A DNA stretch of 64,000 nt from Mycobacterium sp. DL592 (GCF_011694515.1 NZ_CP050192.1:3606172-3670171), one strand, 5' to 3'; counted from the first letter of the stretch, positions 44,036-55,186 are shown. Notes: generated by a model from the letters alone, not told the origin. Made by a program: numbers and translations.

Positions 44036-44137
44036 CGCAGTTCGCGGCGAACAGGCCCAAAATCGCACTCACCGCGGTCGATTTATGCGATTTTGCGCCT
44101 GCTCGCGAAGTGACGGCGGAAGGGGTGGGAGCGTGAC
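44016..44137 (+). repeat. Palindromic insertion with 21-bp duplication between nuoF and nuoG
   Basis: A 21-bp segment, starting CGGAAGGGGTGGG, occurs at 44016-44036 and again, identical, at 44117-44137, offset 101 bp. It contains the nuoF end, the overlapping GTGA, and the start. Between the copies are 80 bases with a long imperfect inverted repeat: left arm 44041-44067 (core AGGCCCAAAATCGCA) and right arm 44086-44109 (core TGCGATTTTGCGCCT). This looks like a small palindromic repeat element inserted with duplication of the junction. Confidence 0.75.
44032..44136 (+). CDS. 34-codon leader ORF created between nuoF and nuoG
   Basis: GTG 44032 overlaps the nuoF stop (GTGA), and the frame runs 34 codons across the palindromic element to a TGA at 44134-44136 that overlaps the nuoG GTG in the same way. 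The peptide starts [10 protein letters not shown] and ends TAEGVGA, repeating the nuoF C-terminus. It is probably translated as part of the coupled chain, but it resembles no protein I know; its value may be only to carry ribosomes to nuoG. Confidence 0.5.
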   Translation: MTQFAANRPKIALTAVDLCDFAPAREVTAEGVGA

Positions 44138-46517
44138 ACAGACTTCTGACACCAGTACCCACGACGCACCGCCGGTCGAGATGGTCAATCTCGTGATCGA
44201 CGACGTCGAGCTGGCGGTTCCCAAGGGCACGTTGGTGATTCGTGCCGCCGAGCTGATGGGCGTGCAGATTCCCCGGTTCTGTGACCACCCGCTGCTCGAT
44301 CCGGTCGGCGCCTGCCGGCAGTGCCTGGTCGAGGTGGAGGGTCAGCGTAAGCCGATGGCGAGCTGCACCATCACCGTCACCGAGGGCATGGTGGTGCGCA
44401 CCCAGTACACCTCGGCGGCCGCCGACAAGGCCCAGCACGGGGTGATGGAGCTGCTGCTGATCAACCACCCGCTGGACTGCCCGGTCTGCGACAAGGGCGG
44501 TGAGTGCCCACTGCAGAACCAGGCGATGTCCAACGGGCGGGTGGAGACCCGGTTCGCTGACATCAAACGCACCTTTCCCAAGCCGATCAACCTGTCCAGC
44601 CAGGTTCTGCTCGACCGCGAGCGGTGTGTGCTGTGTGCGCGCTGCACCCGGTTCTCCAATCAGATCGCCGGGGATCCGTTCATCGAGCTGCTCGAACGCG
44701 GTGCCCTGCAACAGGTCGGGATCGCCACCGGTGAGCCGTTCGACTCGTACTTCAGTGGCAACACCGTCCAGATCTGCCCGGTCGGCGCGCTGACCGGAAC
44801 CGCCTACCGGTTCCGGGCCCGCCCATTCGATCTGGTGTCCAGTCCCAGCGCCTGCGAGCACTGCGCGTCGGGCTGCGCCCAGCGCACCGATCACCGCCGC
44901 GGCGTCGTGCTGCGCCGGCTGGCCGGCGACGACCCCGAGGTCAACGAGGAGTGGAACTGCGACAAGGGCCGCTGGGCCTTCACCTACGCGACCGTCGGCG
45001 ACCGGATCACCACTCCCCTGGTTCGCGACGACGACGGCGGGCTCCGGCCCGCCTCGTGGTCGGAGGCCATCGCGACGGCCGTCGCCGGGCTGACAGCAGG
45101 ACGAACCGGCGTTCTGGTCGGCGGCCGGGTGACCGCCGAGGAGGCTTACGCCTACTCCAAGTTCACCCGAATGGTACTGCGCACCAACGATATCGACATG
45201 CGCAGCCGCGCGCACTCTGCTGAGGAGGCGCAGTTCCTGGCCGCCCACGTGGCGGGACGCAGGCCCGTCAGCTACGCCGACCTGGAAGCTGCGCCGGTGG
45301 TCGTGCTCGCCGGGTTCGAGCCGGAGGAAGAGTCGCCGATCGTGTTCCTGCGGTTGCGTAAGGCGGTCCGCAAACGGGGGCTCAAGGTGGTGGCGGTCGC
45401 GCCGCTGGCCTCGCGCGGATCGCAGAAGTTGGCCGCGCACCTCGTGGCGACCGCGCCGGGCGGGGAGGCTGCGGCACTCGACCGCCTCGACGAGGCGCTG
45501 CTGGCCGAGCCGGGCGCGGTGATCCTGCTCGGTGAGCGGCTGGCCACCAGTCCCGGTGCGCTGTCGGCGGCGGCACGGTTGGCGCAGCGGACCCGGGCGC
45601 GGCTGGCCTGGATTCCGCGCCGCGCCGGGGAACGCGGCGCGCTGGACGCCGGCTGCCTGCCCAACCTGCTGCCCGGCGGGCGGCCCGTCGCCGACGCGGC
45701 GGCCCGCGAACAGCTCAGCGCCGCTTGGCATGTCGACGAGTTGACCGCCGAGGCCGGCCGTGACACCACCGGCATCCTCGCCGCGGCCGCCGACAGTGAA
45801 CTCGACGCGCTACTCGTCGGCGGCATCGACCCCGCCGACCTGCCCGACCCGCACGCCGCACTGGCGGCCATCGAGGCCGCCGGGTTCGTGGTGAGCCTGG
45901 AGTTGCGCGAGTCGGCGGTGACGGCGCTCGCCGACGTCGTGTTCCCGGTGGCGCCGGTGGCCGAGAAGGCGGGTTCGTTCACCAACTGGGAGGGCCGCAG
46001 CCGGCCATTCGAATCGGCGCTCCCGTCCAACGCCTTCTCCGATCTGCGGGTGCTGCAGACGATGGCCGACGAACTCGGCGCCGACCTCGGGTTCCGCACC
46101 GCCGAGCAGGCCCGCGCCGAACTGGCCGGACTGGGCGGCTGGGACGGGGCCCGGGCGCCGTCCCCCGACGTGGCGCCGGGACGGGCACCGTCGCTGGACA
46201 GTGGCGAAGCCGTGCTGGCCGGCTGGCGAATGTTGTTGGACGACGGCCGCTTACAGGACGGGGAGCCGTATCTGGCGGGAACAGCGCGGCCCGCGGTGGT
46301 GCGGTTGTCGCCGGCCACCGCGGCCGGTATCGGCGCCGCCGAGGGGCAGCTGGTCAGTGTGTCCAGCGGGCGCGGCGCGATCATCCTGCCGCTGGTGATC
46401 ACCGAGATGCCTGACGGCGTGGTGTGGTTGCCGCTGCGCTCGCCCGGTAGTGCCGTCCACGACACGCTCGCCGTCACCACCGGCGCTGTGGTGCAGATCG
46501 AGCGGGAGGCGCCATGA
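44133..46517 (+). CDS. nuoG: NADH-quinone oxidoreductase subunit G
   Basis: 75-kDa subunit carrying several iron-sulfur clusters. The 794-residue protein has the [2Fe-2S] site ([22 protein letters not shown]), [39 protein letters not shown] with later ICPVGALT, and a further CEHCASGC followed by [11 protein letters not shown], the pattern of the extra cluster N7 found in some bacteria. The C-terminal molybdopterin-oxidoreductase-like half is present without cofactor motifs. GTG 44133 is the second, downstream copy of a duplicated start region; the first copy at 44032 leads to a short ORF only. Confidence 0.97.
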   Translation: MTQTSDTSTHDAPPVEMVNLVIDDVELAVPKGTLVIRAAELMGVQIPRFCDHPLLDPVGACRQCLVEVEGQRKPMASCTITVTEGMVVRTQYTSAAADKAQHGVMELLLINHPLDCPVCDKGGECPLQNQAMSNGRVETRFADIKRTFPKPINLSSQVLLDRERCVLCARCTRFSNQIAGDPFIELLERGALQQVGIATGEPFDSYFSGNTVQICPVGALTGTAYRFRARPFDLVSSPSACEHCASGCAQRTDHRRGVVLRRLAGDDPEVNEEWNCDKGRWAFTYATVGDRITTPLVRDDDGGLRPASWSEAIATAVAGLTAGRTGVLVGGRVTAEEAYAYSKFTRMVLRTNDIDMRSRAHSAEEAQFLAAHVAGRRPVSYADLEAAPVVVLAGFEPEEESPIVFLRLRKAVRKRGLKVVAVAPLASRGSQKLAAHLVATAPGGEAAALDRLDEALLAEPGAVILLGERLATSPGALSAAARLAQRTRARLAWIPRRAGERGALDAGCLPNLLPGGRPVADAAAREQLSAAWHVDELTAEAGRDTTGILAAAADSELDALLVGGIDPADLPDPHAALAAIEAAGFVVSLELRESAVTALADVVFPVAPVAEKAGSFTNWEGRSRPFESALPSNAFSDLRVLQTMADELGADLGFRTAEQARAELAGLGGWDGARAPSPDVAPGRAPSLDSGEAVLAGWRMLLDDGRLQDGEPYLAGTARPAVVRLSPATAAGIGAAEGQLVSVSSGRGAIILPLVITEMPDGVVWLPLRSPGSAVHDTLAVTTGAVVQIEREAP

Positions 46518-47758
46518 GCTATCCGGACATGACGGTGTTCGGCCACGACCCGTGGTGGCTCATCGTGATCAAGGCGCTGGCGATCTTCGTGTTCCTGCTG
46601 CTGACCGTGCTGGTCGCGATCCTCGCCGAACGCAAGATCCTGGGCCGCATGCAGATGCGCTACGGCCCGAACCGGGTCGGCCCCTTCGGCCTGCTGCAGT
46701 CGCTGGCCGACGGGATCAAGCTGGCCCTGAAGGAGGGGCTGACGCCCACCGGGGTGGACAAGCCGATTTACCTTCTGGCACCGATCATTTCGGTGATACC
46801 GGCGATCACGGCGTTCGCCGTCATCCCGATGGGACCGGTGGTGTCGGTGTTCGGCCACCGGACTCCCCTCCAGTTGACCGACCTTCCGGTGGCAGTGCTG
46901 TTCATCCTGGCCGTCACCTCGATCGGCGTGTACGGAATCGTGTTGGCCGGGTGGGCCTCGGGATCGACCTACCCGCTGCTGGGCGGCCTGCGTTCCAGCG
47001 CCCAGGTAGTCTCCTACGAGATCGCGATGGCACTGTCGTTCGCGGCGGTGTTCGTCTACTCCGGCACCATGTCCACGTCGGGAATCGTTGCCGCCCAGGA
47101 GAAGACGTGGTACGTCTTCCTGTTGCTGCCGTCATTCGCGGTGTACGTCACCGCGATGGTCGGCGAGACCAACCGCGCCCCGTTCGACCTACCCGAGGCC
47201 GAGGGCGAATTGGTCGGCGGCTTCCACACCGAGTACAGCTCGTTGAAGTTCGCCATGTTCATGCTCGCCGAGTACGTCAACATGACCACGGTCTCGGCGC
47301 TGGCGACCACGCTGTTCCTCGGCGGCTGGCACGCTCCGTGGCCGCTGAGCCTGATTCCCGGGGCCAACACCGGCTGGCTGCCGCTGATCTGGTTCGTGGC
47401 CAAGGTGTGGACGTTCCTGTTCGTGTTCATGTGGCTGCGGGCCACCCTGCCCCGCATGCGCTACGACCAGTTCATGGCGCTGGGCTGGAAGCTGCTGATC
47501 CCGGTGTCACTGGTGTGGATCATGATCGTCGCTGTTCTGCACGCCACCGGGGTCACCGGTGTCATCCCCGGATTGATCGCCGCCGCAGCACTGCTCGCGG
47601 TCCTGCTGGCGGTCACGGCGTTGCGGCGCAGGCGGGCTGACCGTCACAGCGGCGTGCCCCCGGCGCCGCCGCCGGATGCGGGCGCGTTCCCGATACCTCC
47701 ACTGCCCGGCATGCCGGGCATCGGCGCGACGACAGCCAAGGAGAAAGCCGATGCCTAA
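46514..47758 (+). CDS. nuoH: NADH-quinone oxidoreductase subunit H
   Basis: Membrane subunit lining the quinone entry channel. The 414-residue protein has about eight membrane segments and the conserved [41 protein letters not shown] and [42 protein letters not shown] hydrophilic, proline-rich C-terminal tail of about 60 residues ([13 protein letters not shown]) extends beyond the core, typical of actinobacterial NuoH. Overlaps nuoG by four bases and nuoI by eight. Confidence 0.98.
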   Translation: MSYPDMTVFGHDPWWLIVIKALAIFVFLLLTVLVAILAERKILGRMQMRYGPNRVGPFGLLQSLADGIKLALKEGLTPTGVDKPIYLLAPIISVIPAITAFAVIPMGPVVSVFGHRTPLQLTDLPVAVLFILAVTSIGVYGIVLAGWASGSTYPLLGGLRSSAQVVSYEIAMALSFAAVFVYSGTMSTSGIVAAQEKTWYVFLLLPSFAVYVTAMVGETNRAPFDLPEAEGELVGGFHTEYSSLKFAMFMLAEYVNMTTVSALATTLFLGGWHAPWPLSLIPGANTGWLPLIWFVAKVWTFLFVFMWLRATLPRMRYDQFMALGWKLLIPVSLVWIMIVAVLHATGVTGVIPGLIAAAALLAVLLAVTALRRRRADRHSGVPPAPPPDAGAFPIPPLPGMPGIGATTAKEKADA

Positions 47759-48311
47759 GTTCCTCGATTCCGTCAAGGGTTTCGGCGTCACGTTCGGTTC
47801 GATGTTCAAGCGCCCGATCACCGAGGGGTACCCCGAGAAGCCGGGCCCGGTGGCGCCGCGCTATCACGGCCGCCACCAACTCAACCGCTACCCTGACGGG
47901 CTGGAGAAGTGCATAGGCTGCGAGCTGTGCGCGTGGGCCTGCCCGGCCGACGCGATCTACGTCGAGGGCGCCGACAACACCGAGGCCGAACGCTTCTCCC
48001 CCGGTGAGCGCTACGGCCGGGTGTATCAGATCAACTATCTGCGGTGCATCGGCTGCGGGCTGTGCATCGAGGCCTGCCCGACCCGGGCGTTGACGATGAC
48101 CAACATCTACGAGCTCGCCGACGACAACCGCGGTGATCTGATCTACGGCAAGGACAAACTGCTGGCGCCGCTGCAGCCGGGTATGCAGGCACCGCCGCAC
48201 CCGATGGAGCCGGGCACGACGGATGACGACTACTACCTGGGGCGTGTGACCGGCGGGCAGGAGCGAAGCGACCCGGGGATCAGGTCGGGATCGAAGGAGG
48301 CGACCAAGTGA
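47751..48311 (+). CDS. nuoI: NADH-quinone oxidoreductase subunit I
   Basis: Carries clusters N6a and N6b. The 186-residue protein has two ferredoxin motifs, [12 protein letters not shown] and [15 protein letters not shown] 47751 has AAGGAG eight bases upstream. The C-terminal tail after YYLGR (about residues 160-186) is encoded partly by a 23-bp repeat (48255-48277) that occurs again at 59285 in another frame; the peptide GGQERSDPG there is therefore repeat-derived, not conserved sequence. Confidence 0.97.
   Translation: MPKFLDSVKGFGVTFGSMFKRPITEGYPEKPGPVAPRYHGRHQLNRYPDGLEKCIGCELCAWACPADAIYVEGADNTEAERFSPGERYGRVYQINYLRCIGCGLCIEACPTRALTMTNIYELADDNRGDLIYGKDKLLAPLQPGMQAPPHPMEPGTTDDDYYLGRVTGGQERSDPGIRSGSKEATK
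48255..48277 (+). repeat. 23-bp repeat, copy 1, in the 3' end of nuoI
   Basis: Contains CAGGAGCGAAGCGACCCGGG. All 23 bases are identical to 59285-59307. It is in the last codons of nuoI, read as GQERSDP, and lies about 20 bases before the GGAGG that precedes nuoJ. The second copy has the same placement relative to the next gene but another reading frame. Confidence 0.8.
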
Positions 48312-49066
48312 TCACGTTGCTTGCAGCCGAAACACTCACCCGCACCTCGACATCGGAGGCGGTCGCGTTCTGGATCCTGGGCGCGATCGCCGTCGCAGGC
48401 GCCATCGGCGTCGTAGCCGCCCCCAAAGCCGTCTACGCCGCCATCTTCCTGGCCTCCACCATGATCGCGCTGGCCATGATCTACGTGGCCCAGGATGCAC
48501 TGTTCCTCGGCGTCGTGCAGGTGGTGGTCTACACCGGCGCGGTGATGATGCTGTTCCTGTTCGTGTTGATGCTCATCGGTGTCGACTCCTCGGAGTCCCT
48601 GGTGGAAACTATTCGGGGACAACGTGTCGCGACGATCGTGGCCGGCCTCGGCTTCGGAAGCCTACTGATCGCCGGCATCGGGTCGGTGACCACGACGGGC
48701 TTCACCGGCCTGACGCAGGCCAACGCGGGCGGAAACGTCGAAGGCCTGGCGACCCTGATCTTCACCCGCGACCTGTGGGCCTTCGAGCTCACCAGCGCGC
48801 TGCTGATCACCGCCGCACTCGGCGCGATGGTGCTGGCTCACCGGGAACGCTTCGAGCGGCGCAAGTCGCAGCGCGAGATGGTCGTTGAGCGCTTCCGCAG
48901 CGGGCAACGGGCCACCCCGCTACCGGCACCCGGTGTCTTCGCCCGGCACAACGCCGTCGACACCTTCGCCTGGCTGCCCGACGGGTCCGACGAGGACTCC
49001 TCGGTGTCGACCATCACCCGGCGCCAATCCGTGCCGGTACCCGAGCGCAGGGACGGCGACCAGTGA
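48308..49066 (+). CDS. nuoJ: NADH-quinone oxidoreductase subunit J
   Basis: Membrane subunit with five hydrophobic segments in the first 170 residues: [70 protein letters not shown] contains the family signature. The hydrophilic tail (about residues 185-252) is longer than in E. coli NuoJ. GTG 48308 has GGAGG nine bases upstream and overlaps the nuoI stop. Confidence 0.97.
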   Translation: MITLLAAETLTRTSTSEAVAFWILGAIAVAGAIGVVAAPKAVYAAIFLASTMIALAMIYVAQDALFLGVVQVVVYTGAVMMLFLFVLMLIGVDSSESLVETIRGQRVATIVAGLGFGSLLIAGIGSVTTTGFTGLTQANAGGNVEGLATLIFTRDLWAFELTSALLITAALGAMVLAHRERFERRKSQREMVVERFRSGQRATPLPAPGVFARHNAVDTFAWLPDGSDEDSSVSTITRRQSVPVPERRDGDQ

Positions 49067-49362
49067 ACCCGGCCAACTACCTCTACCTGTCGGTGCTGCT
49101 GTTCACCATCGGCGCCTCGGGAGTGTTGTTGCGACGCAACGCCATCATCATGTTCATGTGCGTAGAGCTGATGCTCAACGCCTGCAACCTGGCGTTCGTC
49201 ACGTTCTCCCGCATGCACGGCCACCTCGACGGTCAGGTGGTCGCGTTCTTCACCATGGTGGTGGCGGCCTGCGAGGTGGTGGTCGGCCTTGCGATCATCA
49301 TGACGATCTTCCGGACCCGACGCAGCGCCAACGTCGACGACGCCCACCTGTTACGGCATTGA
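49063..49362 (+). CDS. nuoK: NADH-quinone oxidoreductase subunit K
   Basis: A 99-residue subunit with three membrane segments and the buried glutamates of the proton path in [21 protein letters not shown] and [19 protein letters not shown]. Overlaps nuoJ by four bases (GTGA). nuoL begins eleven bases after its stop. Confidence 0.98.
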   Translation: MNPANYLYLSVLLFTIGASGVLLRRNAIIMFMCVELMLNACNLAFVTFSRMHGHLDGQVVAFFTMVVAACEVVVGLAIIMTIFRTRRSANVDDAHLLRH

Positions 49363-49373
49363 ACGGCACCGCG

Positions 49374-51257
49374 ATGGAGACCCTTCTCATCCTGACCATT
49401 GCGCTGCCCCTGGCCGGAGCCGTCGTCTTGCTGCTCGGCGGAAAGGCCACCAACGCGTGGGGCCATCTGCTGGGCTGTGCGACGGTGATCGGCGCCTTCG
49501 CCTGTGGCACAGTACTGTTCACCCACTTGCTCGGCCTGCCCGCCGAGGAACGCAGCGTGCACGAGGTGTTGTTCTCCTGGGTGCCGGTCGGGGTGCTGAA
49601 GGTCGACTTCGGCCTACAGCTCGACGCGCTGTCGGTGTGCTTCGTGCTGCTGATCACCGGGGTCGGTGCGCTGATCCACATCTACTCGGTCGGCTACATG
49701 GCGCACGATCCCGCCCGCCGTCGATTCTTCGCCTACCTCAACCTGTTCGTCGCCGCGATGCTGCTGCTCGTGCTCGCCGACAACTACCTCGGCCTCTACA
49801 TGGGCTGGGAGGGCGTGGGTTTGGCGTCCTACCTGCTGATCGGGTTCTGGTCGCACAAGCCCAGCGCCGCCGCCGCGGCCAAGAAGGCATTCGTGGTCAA
49901 CCGGGTCGGCGACATGGGGCTGGCGATCGCGTTGATGGTGTTGTTCGCCTCGGTCGGGTCAGTCACCTTCAGCACGGTGTTCGCCGCGGTGCCGGGCATG
50001 ACCAACGGTGCGCTGACCGCCGTCGGCCTGCTGTTGCTGCTCGGCGCCTGCGGCAAGAGTGCCCAGGTGCCGCTGCAGTCCTGGCTCGGTGACGCCATGG
50101 AGGGCCCCACCCCGGTCTCGGCCCTGATCCACGCCGCGACGATGGTGACCGCCGGGGTTTACCTCATCGTGCGCTCGGGTCCGGTGTTCAATGCCGCACC
50201 GGCCGCCCAGACGGCGGTCGTCATCGTCGGCGCGGTGACATTGCTGTTCGGCGCGATCATCGGCTGCGCCAAGGATGACATCAAGAAGGCGCTGGCCGCC
50301 TCGACGATGTCGCAGATCGGCTACATGGTGCTCGCCGCGGGCCTCGGGCCGGCGGGCTACGCGGTGGCCATCATGCACCTGCTCACCCACGGCTTCTTCA
50401 AGGCCGGCCTGTTCCTCGGCGCCGGGTCGGTGATGCACGCGATGGACGACGAGACCGACATGCGCCGCTACGGCGGCCTGCGGTCGCTGCTGCCGGTCAC
50501 CTTCGTGACGTTCGGGCTCGGTTATCTGGCGATCATCGGCGTGCCGCCCTTCGCCGGCTTCTTCTCCAAGGACGCCATCATCGAAACCGCCTTCAACTCA
50601 GGCGGACTCAAGGGCTGGCTGCTCGGTGGTGCCGCCCTGCTCGGCGCCGGCATCACCGCCTTCTACATGACCCGCGTCATGCTGCTGACGTTCTTCGGAC
50701 AGAGGCGTTGGAAGCCCGACACCCATCCGCACGAATCCCCGCACGTGATGACGTGGCCGATGATCGTGCTGGCCGTCGGCTCGGTCGGCGCGGGCGCGCT
50801 ACTGGCTGTGGGCCACACCCTGCAGAACTGGCTGGAACCGGTCGTCGGCAGCCACGAGGCCGCACACACCGTCCCGGCATGGGTCATGACCACCACCGCA
50901 CTGGGTGTCGTCGCGATCGGCGTGGCCGTCGCCTACCGGCAGTACGCGATGCACAACGTTCCCCAGACCGCACCGGAGGACGTCTCGGCGCTGACGGTCG
51001 CCGCACGCCGCGACCTCTACGGCGACGCGCTCAACGAGGCGACGTTCATGCGTGGCGGTCAGGAACTGACCAAGGCGCTGGTGGTGTTCGACGACAAGGG
51101 CGTCGACGGCGCCGCCAACGGACTGGCGGCCCTGGTAGGCCGGGCGTCTCAGCGCCTCGGGCAGGTGCAGACCGGCTTCGCCCGCTCCTATGCGCTGTCG
51201 ATGCTGGCCGGGGCCGCACTCGTGGTGGCCGCGGTTCTGATCAGGACATGGGGGTGA
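49374..51257 (+). CDS. nuoL: NADH-quinone oxidoreductase subunit L
   Basis: Antiporter-like proton-pumping subunit with the lateral helix. The 627-residue protein has [55 protein letters not shown] (conserved Glu in GWEGVG), [48 protein letters not shown] and [17 protein letters not shown]. The C-terminal part is hydrophobic with a linker. ATG 49374 is the first ATG after nuoK. Confidence 0.98.
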   Translation: METLLILTIALPLAGAVVLLLGGKATNAWGHLLGCATVIGAFACGTVLFTHLLGLPAEERSVHEVLFSWVPVGVLKVDFGLQLDALSVCFVLLITGVGALIHIYSVGYMAHDPARRRFFAYLNLFVAAMLLLVLADNYLGLYMGWEGVGLASYLLIGFWSHKPSAAAAAKKAFVVNRVGDMGLAIALMVLFASVGSVTFSTVFAAVPGMTNGALTAVGLLLLLGACGKSAQVPLQSWLGDAMEGPTPVSALIHAATMVTAGVYLIVRSGPVFNAAPAAQTAVVIVGAVTLLFGAIIGCAKDDIKKALAASTMSQIGYMVLAAGLGPAGYAVAIMHLLTHGFFKAGLFLGAGSVMHAMDDETDMRRYGGLRSLLPVTFVTFGLGYLAIIGVPPFAGFFSKDAIIETAFNSGGLKGWLLGGAALLGAGITAFYMTRVMLLTFFGQRRWKPDTHPHESPHVMTWPMIVLAVGSVGAGALLAVGHTLQNWLEPVVGSHEAAHTVPAWVMTTTALGVVAIGVAVAYRQYAMHNVPQTAPEDVSALTVAARRDLYGDALNEATFMRGGQELTKALVVFDDKGVDGAANGLAALVGRASQRLGQVQTGFARSYALSMLAGAALVVAAVLIRTWG

Positions 51258-51261
51258 GGCG

Positions 51262-52857
51262 ATGACGACCATCCCGTGGCTGACACTGCTGTGGGCCATC
51301 CCCGTCGCCGGCGCGGCGGTGATCATCGTGCTGCCCGCCTCACTACGCCAATTCGCCAAGTACGCCGGGCTTTTCGTCGCGCTGGCAGTGTTCGTACTGT
51401 CGCTGGTGCTGGCCGCGCGGTTCCAGCCGGGCGGTGAGCAGTTCCAGTTCGTCGAGAACCATCCATGGATCCCGTCGTTCGGCACCGGCTACATCCTCGG
51501 ATTGGATGGCATCGCCCTGGTTCTGGTCGTCCTCACCGCGGTCCTGGTGCCGCTGCTGATGATCGCCGGCTGGAACGACGCCGACGACCGGCCGGGGCTC
51601 TCGGGCCGCGGGACGCACAGCTACATCGCGCTGACCCTGGCGGTCGAGGGCATGGTCCTGATGTCGCTGGCCTCCCTCGACATCCTGCTGTTCTACGTGT
51701 TCTTCGAGGCGATGCTGATCCCGATGTACTTCCTCATCGGCGGCTTCGGCAACGAGAACCGGTCGAAGGCCGCGGTGAAGTTCCTGCTGTACAACTTATT
51801 CGGCGGTCTGGTCATGCTGGCCGCCGTCATCGGCTTGTACGTGGTCACCGCCAACAGCAAGGCCTTCGACTCCGGTACGTTCGACTTCCGGGCCATCGCC
51901 GACGCGGTGTCCACCGGCAAGTTCATCCTGCAGCCCGGGGTGGCCAACCTGCTGTTCCTCGGCTTCATGTTCGCCTTCGCGGTCAAGGCCCCGCTGTGGC
52001 CGTTCCACCGCTGGTTGCCCGATGCGGCCGTGCAGGCCACCCCCGCCTCGGCGGTGTTGATGATGGCGGTGATGGACAAAGTCGGCACCTTCGGCATGCT
52101 GCGGTACTGCCTGCCGCTGTTTCCCGACTCCGCAACGTATTTCCGGCCGGTGATCATCGCGCTGGCCGTAATCGGGATCGTCTACGGCGCGATCCTGGCC
52201 ATCGGCCAGACCGATGTCATGCGACTGATCGCCTACACCTCGATCAGCCACTTCGGCTTCATCATCCTGGGCATCTTCGTGATGACCAGCCAGGGCCAGG
52301 CCGGCTCCACGCTGTACATGGTCAACCACGGCATCTCGACGGCCGCGCTGTTCCTGATCGCCGGATTCCTGGTGAGCCGGCGCGGTACTCGCGTCATCGC
52401 CGCCTACGGCGGGGTGCAGAAGGTGGCGCCGGTGCTGGCCGGGACGTTCCTGATCTCCGGTCTGGCAACCCTGTCGCTGCCCGGTCTGGCGCCGTTCATC
52501 AGTGAATTCCTCGTTCTCATCGGCACATTCACGCGGTATCCGGCGTTCGCGGTCTGCGCCACCATCGCGCTGGTGCTCTCGGCGCTCTACGTGCTGTGGA
52601 TGTACCAGCGGATGATGACCGGTCCGGTCACCGAGGGCAACGAGGACGTGCGCGATCTGGGCCGCCGCGAACTGGTGGTGGTGGCCCCACTGATCGCCTT
52701 GCTGATCGCGCTCGGGGTGTACCCGAAAATCGCGCTGGATGTGATCAATCCGGCCGTCACGGCGACCCTGACGTCGATCCACCAGTCGGACCCGGCTCCC
52801 ACAGCCGAATTGTCTTCGCGCGAGGGCTCATCCCCAGCGGAAGGAGCACGGCCATGA
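51262..52857 (+). CDS. nuoM: NADH-quinone oxidoreductase subunit M
   Basis: Antiporter-like proton-pumping subunit, 531 residues, about fourteen membrane segments. Visible: YFVFFEAMLIPMYFLIGGFG-type region (FFEAMLIPMYF, conserved Glu), FAFAVKAPLWPFHRWLPDAAVQATPASAVLMMAVMDKVGTFGMLRY, and ISHFGFIILGIF. It starts four bases after nuoL and overlaps nuoN by four (ATGA). Confidence 0.98.
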   Translation: MTTIPWLTLLWAIPVAGAAVIIVLPASLRQFAKYAGLFVALAVFVLSLVLAARFQPGGEQFQFVENHPWIPSFGTGYILGLDGIALVLVVLTAVLVPLLMIAGWNDADDRPGLSGRGTHSYIALTLAVEGMVLMSLASLDILLFYVFFEAMLIPMYFLIGGFGNENRSKAAVKFLLYNLFGGLVMLAAVIGLYVVTANSKAFDSGTFDFRAIADAVSTGKFILQPGVANLLFLGFMFAFAVKAPLWPFHRWLPDAAVQATPASAVLMMAVMDKVGTFGMLRYCLPLFPDSATYFRPVIIALAVIGIVYGAILAIGQTDVMRLIAYTSISHFGFIILGIFVMTSQGQAGSTLYMVNHGISTAALFLIAGFLVSRRGTRVIAAYGGVQKVAPVLAGTFLISGLATLSLPGLAPFISEFLVLIGTFTRYPAFAVCATIALVLSALYVLWMYQRMMTGPVTEGNEDVRDLGRRELVVVAPLIALLIALGVYPKIALDVINPAVTATLTSIHQSDPAPTAELSSREGSSPAEGARP

Positions 52858-54419
52858 CGGCGCCCAGCATCGCATACAGCCAGCTGGCACCGATGTTGAT
52901 CGTCTTCGGTGTGGCGGTGGCGGGCGTACTCGTCGAAGCGTTCCTGCCGCGAAAGCCCCGCTACCGGACGCAGGTCGCGTTGAGCCTGGCCGGTCTGGTG
53001 GCCGCGCTGCTCGCGGTCGCCAAGCTGGCCCGTGATCTCGGCGACGGGCTCGGGCAGTCGGCGGTGGCCGGTGCCGTCGACATCGACCGGCCCGCGCTGT
53101 TCCTGCAGGGCACCATTGTGCTGATCGGAATTCTCAGTGTGCTGCTGATCGCCGAGCGGCGCGCTCCAGCGGAATCACTCGACGGTGTAGTGGGTTTGGA
53201 TGCCTTCACCGCGGACGCGTCGACGGTACCGGGCAGCGTGGCCGAGAAGGTGGCCACCAAGGCCGGTCTGATCCAGACCGAGGTCTTTCCGCTGACGATG
53301 TTCGCCATCGGCGGGATGATGCTGTTTCCGGCGGCCGGTGACTTCCTGACGATGTTCATCGCGCTGGAGGTTTTCTCGCTGCCGCTGTACCTGATGTGCG
53401 GGCTGGCCCGCCGCCGCAGGCTGCTGTCGCAGGAAGCCGCGCTGAAATACTTTCTGCTCGGGGCGTTCTCGTCGGCGTTCTTCCTGTTCGGCGTCGCGAT
53501 GCTCTACGGGTTCGCCGGCACGATGAGCCTGACCGGCATCCAGCAGGCCATCGCCACCAGTAACGGCGACACCACGCTGGCTCTCGTCGGTACCGGCCTG
53601 GTCACCGTCGGCCTGCTGTTCAAAGTCGGTGCGGTGCCGTTCCATTCGTGGGTGCCCGACGTCTACCAGGGTGCCCCTACCCCGATCACCGGGTTCATGG
53701 CCGCCGCCACCAAGGTCGCCGCGTTCGGCGCGATGCTGCGGGTGTTCTACGTCGCGCTGCCTGCCCTGCACCACGGCTGGCGGCCGGTGTTGTGGGTGGT
53801 GGCCATCTTGACGATGGTCGTCGGCACGATCACCGCGGTCACCCAGACCGACGTAAAGCGGATGCTGGCCTATTCGGCGGTGGCGCACGCCGGGTTCATC
53901 ATGACCGGCGTGATCGCCGGGAATCGGCCCGGGCTCTCGGCCACGCTGTTCTATCTGTTCGCCTACGCGTTCTCCACGCTGGGCGCCTTCGCGGTGGTCA
54001 GCGTGGTGCGCGACGCCAACGGTGCCGAGGAGACCTCGATGGCCCGATGGGCCGGCCTCGGGCGGCGGTATCCGATTGTCGGCGTGGTCTTTTCGCTGTT
54101 CCTGCTGGCATTCGCCGGTATCCCGCTCACCAGCGGATTCGTCAGCAAGTTCGCGGTGTTCAAGGCGGCCGGCCAGGGCGGGGCCATCCCGCTGGTGGTG
54201 GTCGGCGTGGTCGCCTCGGCGATCGCCGCCTACTTCTACGTGCGGGTGATCGTGTTGATGTTCTTCACCGACCCACCTGACGATGCCCCCGAGGTCATCA
54301 CCCCGAGCTCGCTGAGCGTCGCGACCATCACCCTGACGGCGGCCATCACCTTCGCGCTCGGCGCGCTGCCGCAGCCGCTTCTGAACCTGGCGAACAATGC
54401 CGCTAGATTCTTGACTTGA
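52854..54419 (+). CDS. nuoN: NADH-quinone oxidoreductase subunit N
   Basis: Third antiporter-like subunit, 521 residues. Key segments: MFIALEVFSLPLYLMCGLARRRRLLSQEAALKYFLLGAFSSAFFLFGVAMLYG, VGAVPFHSWVPDVYQGAPTPITGFMAAATKVAAFGAML, QTDVKRMLAYSAVAHAGFIMTGV and GIPLTSGFVSKFAVFKAA. Last subunit of the operon. Its stop codon overlaps the ATG of the enoyl-CoA hydratase gene (TGATG). Confidence 0.98.
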   Translation: MTAPSIAYSQLAPMLIVFGVAVAGVLVEAFLPRKPRYRTQVALSLAGLVAALLAVAKLARDLGDGLGQSAVAGAVDIDRPALFLQGTIVLIGILSVLLIAERRAPAESLDGVVGLDAFTADASTVPGSVAEKVATKAGLIQTEVFPLTMFAIGGMMLFPAAGDFLTMFIALEVFSLPLYLMCGLARRRRLLSQEAALKYFLLGAFSSAFFLFGVAMLYGFAGTMSLTGIQQAIATSNGDTTLALVGTGLVTVGLLFKVGAVPFHSWVPDVYQGAPTPITGFMAAATKVAAFGAMLRVFYVALPALHHGWRPVLWVVAILTMVVGTITAVTQTDVKRMLAYSAVAHAGFIMTGVIAGNRPGLSATLFYLFAYAFSTLGAFAVVSVVRDANGAEETSMARWAGLGRRYPIVGVVFSLFLLAFAGIPLTSGFVSKFAVFKAAGQGGAIPLVVVGVVASAIAAYFYVRVIVLMFFTDPPDDAPEVITPSSLSVATITLTAAITFALGALPQPLLNLANNAARFLT

Positions 54420-55186
54420 TGATCCTTCTGAGCGACGACCTCGGCGCGGTCCGGGTCCTGACGATGAACCGTCCCGAGGTGCGCAACGCGCTGAGCACCG
54501 AGCTGTTCGAGAATCTGTATGCCGCCCTGGGCGACGCCGACGCCGACGACTCGGTCCGCGCGGTGGTGCTCACCGGCACCGACCCGGCGTTCTGTGCGGG
54601 GGTGGATCTCAAGCAGGCCCAAAACCTCGGGATGGACTACTTCTCCCGCTTCGACAAGATGAACTGCATGAACCGTCTGGTCGAGTTGGGCAAGCCGGTG
54701 ATCGGGGCGATCAACGGGGCGACGTTCACCGGCGGGTTGGAGATCGCGCTCGCGTGTGACTTCCTGATCGCTTCGGAGAGAGCGGTGTTCGCCGATACCC
54801 ACGCCCGGGTCGGCATCCTGCCCGGCGGCGGAATGACCGCACGGCTGCCTCGGCTGGTCGGCTCCGGGATGGCCCGGCGGCTGTCAATGACCGGTGAGGT
54901 GGTCGACGCGGCGCGCGCCGAGAGGATCGGTCTGGTCACCGAAGTCGTTGCCCACGAACAGCTTCTGGACCGCGCACTGGAGTTGGCCGGGCAGATCGCC
55001 GAGGTTCCCGGGCCGGTGATGTCAGGCCTGAAGGAGATCTATCGCAGCGGCACGGCGGCGATCACCGACCCCGCGCTGAAGGCCGAGCGCGCGGTCGCGG
55101 CCAACTCCCACGTCGACACCGCCGAGCTTGCCGCCCGCCAGCGCGAGGTGGCCGACCGCAACAAACGCCAGATCAGCTTCGGCTGA
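54419..55186 (+). CDS. Enoyl-CoA hydratase/isomerase family protein
   Basis: A 255-residue crotonase: VRVLTMNRPEVRNALSTELFENLYAALGDADADDSVRAVVLTGTDPAFCAGVDLKQ (CoA-binding and oxyanion region), PVIGAINGATFTGGLEIALACDFLIASERAVFADTHARVGILPGGGMTARLPRLVG. The second catalytic-Glu position, ADTHARVGILPGGG, reads Asp-Thr-His rather than the classical Glu, so hydration by the standard two-Glu mechanism is not assured. It overlaps nuoN, so some readthrough from the complex I operon is likely. Confidence 0.92.
   Translation: MILLSDDLGAVRVLTMNRPEVRNALSTELFENLYAALGDADADDSVRAVVLTGTDPAFCAGVDLKQAQNLGMDYFSRFDKMNCMNRLVELGKPVIGAINGATFTGGLEIALACDFLIASERAVFADTHARVGILPGGGMTARLPRLVGSGMARRLSMTGEVVDAARAERIGLVTEVVAHEQLLDRALELAGQIAEVPGPVMSGLKEIYRSGTAAITDPALKAERAVAANSHVDTAELAARQREVADRNKRQISFG

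Noticed and set aside
44032..44036. GTG 44032 as the true nuoG start
   Set aside because: The frame from this GTG stops after 34 codons at 44136 and is not the frame of nuoG; GTG 44133 leads directly into the conserved ferredoxin-like domain.
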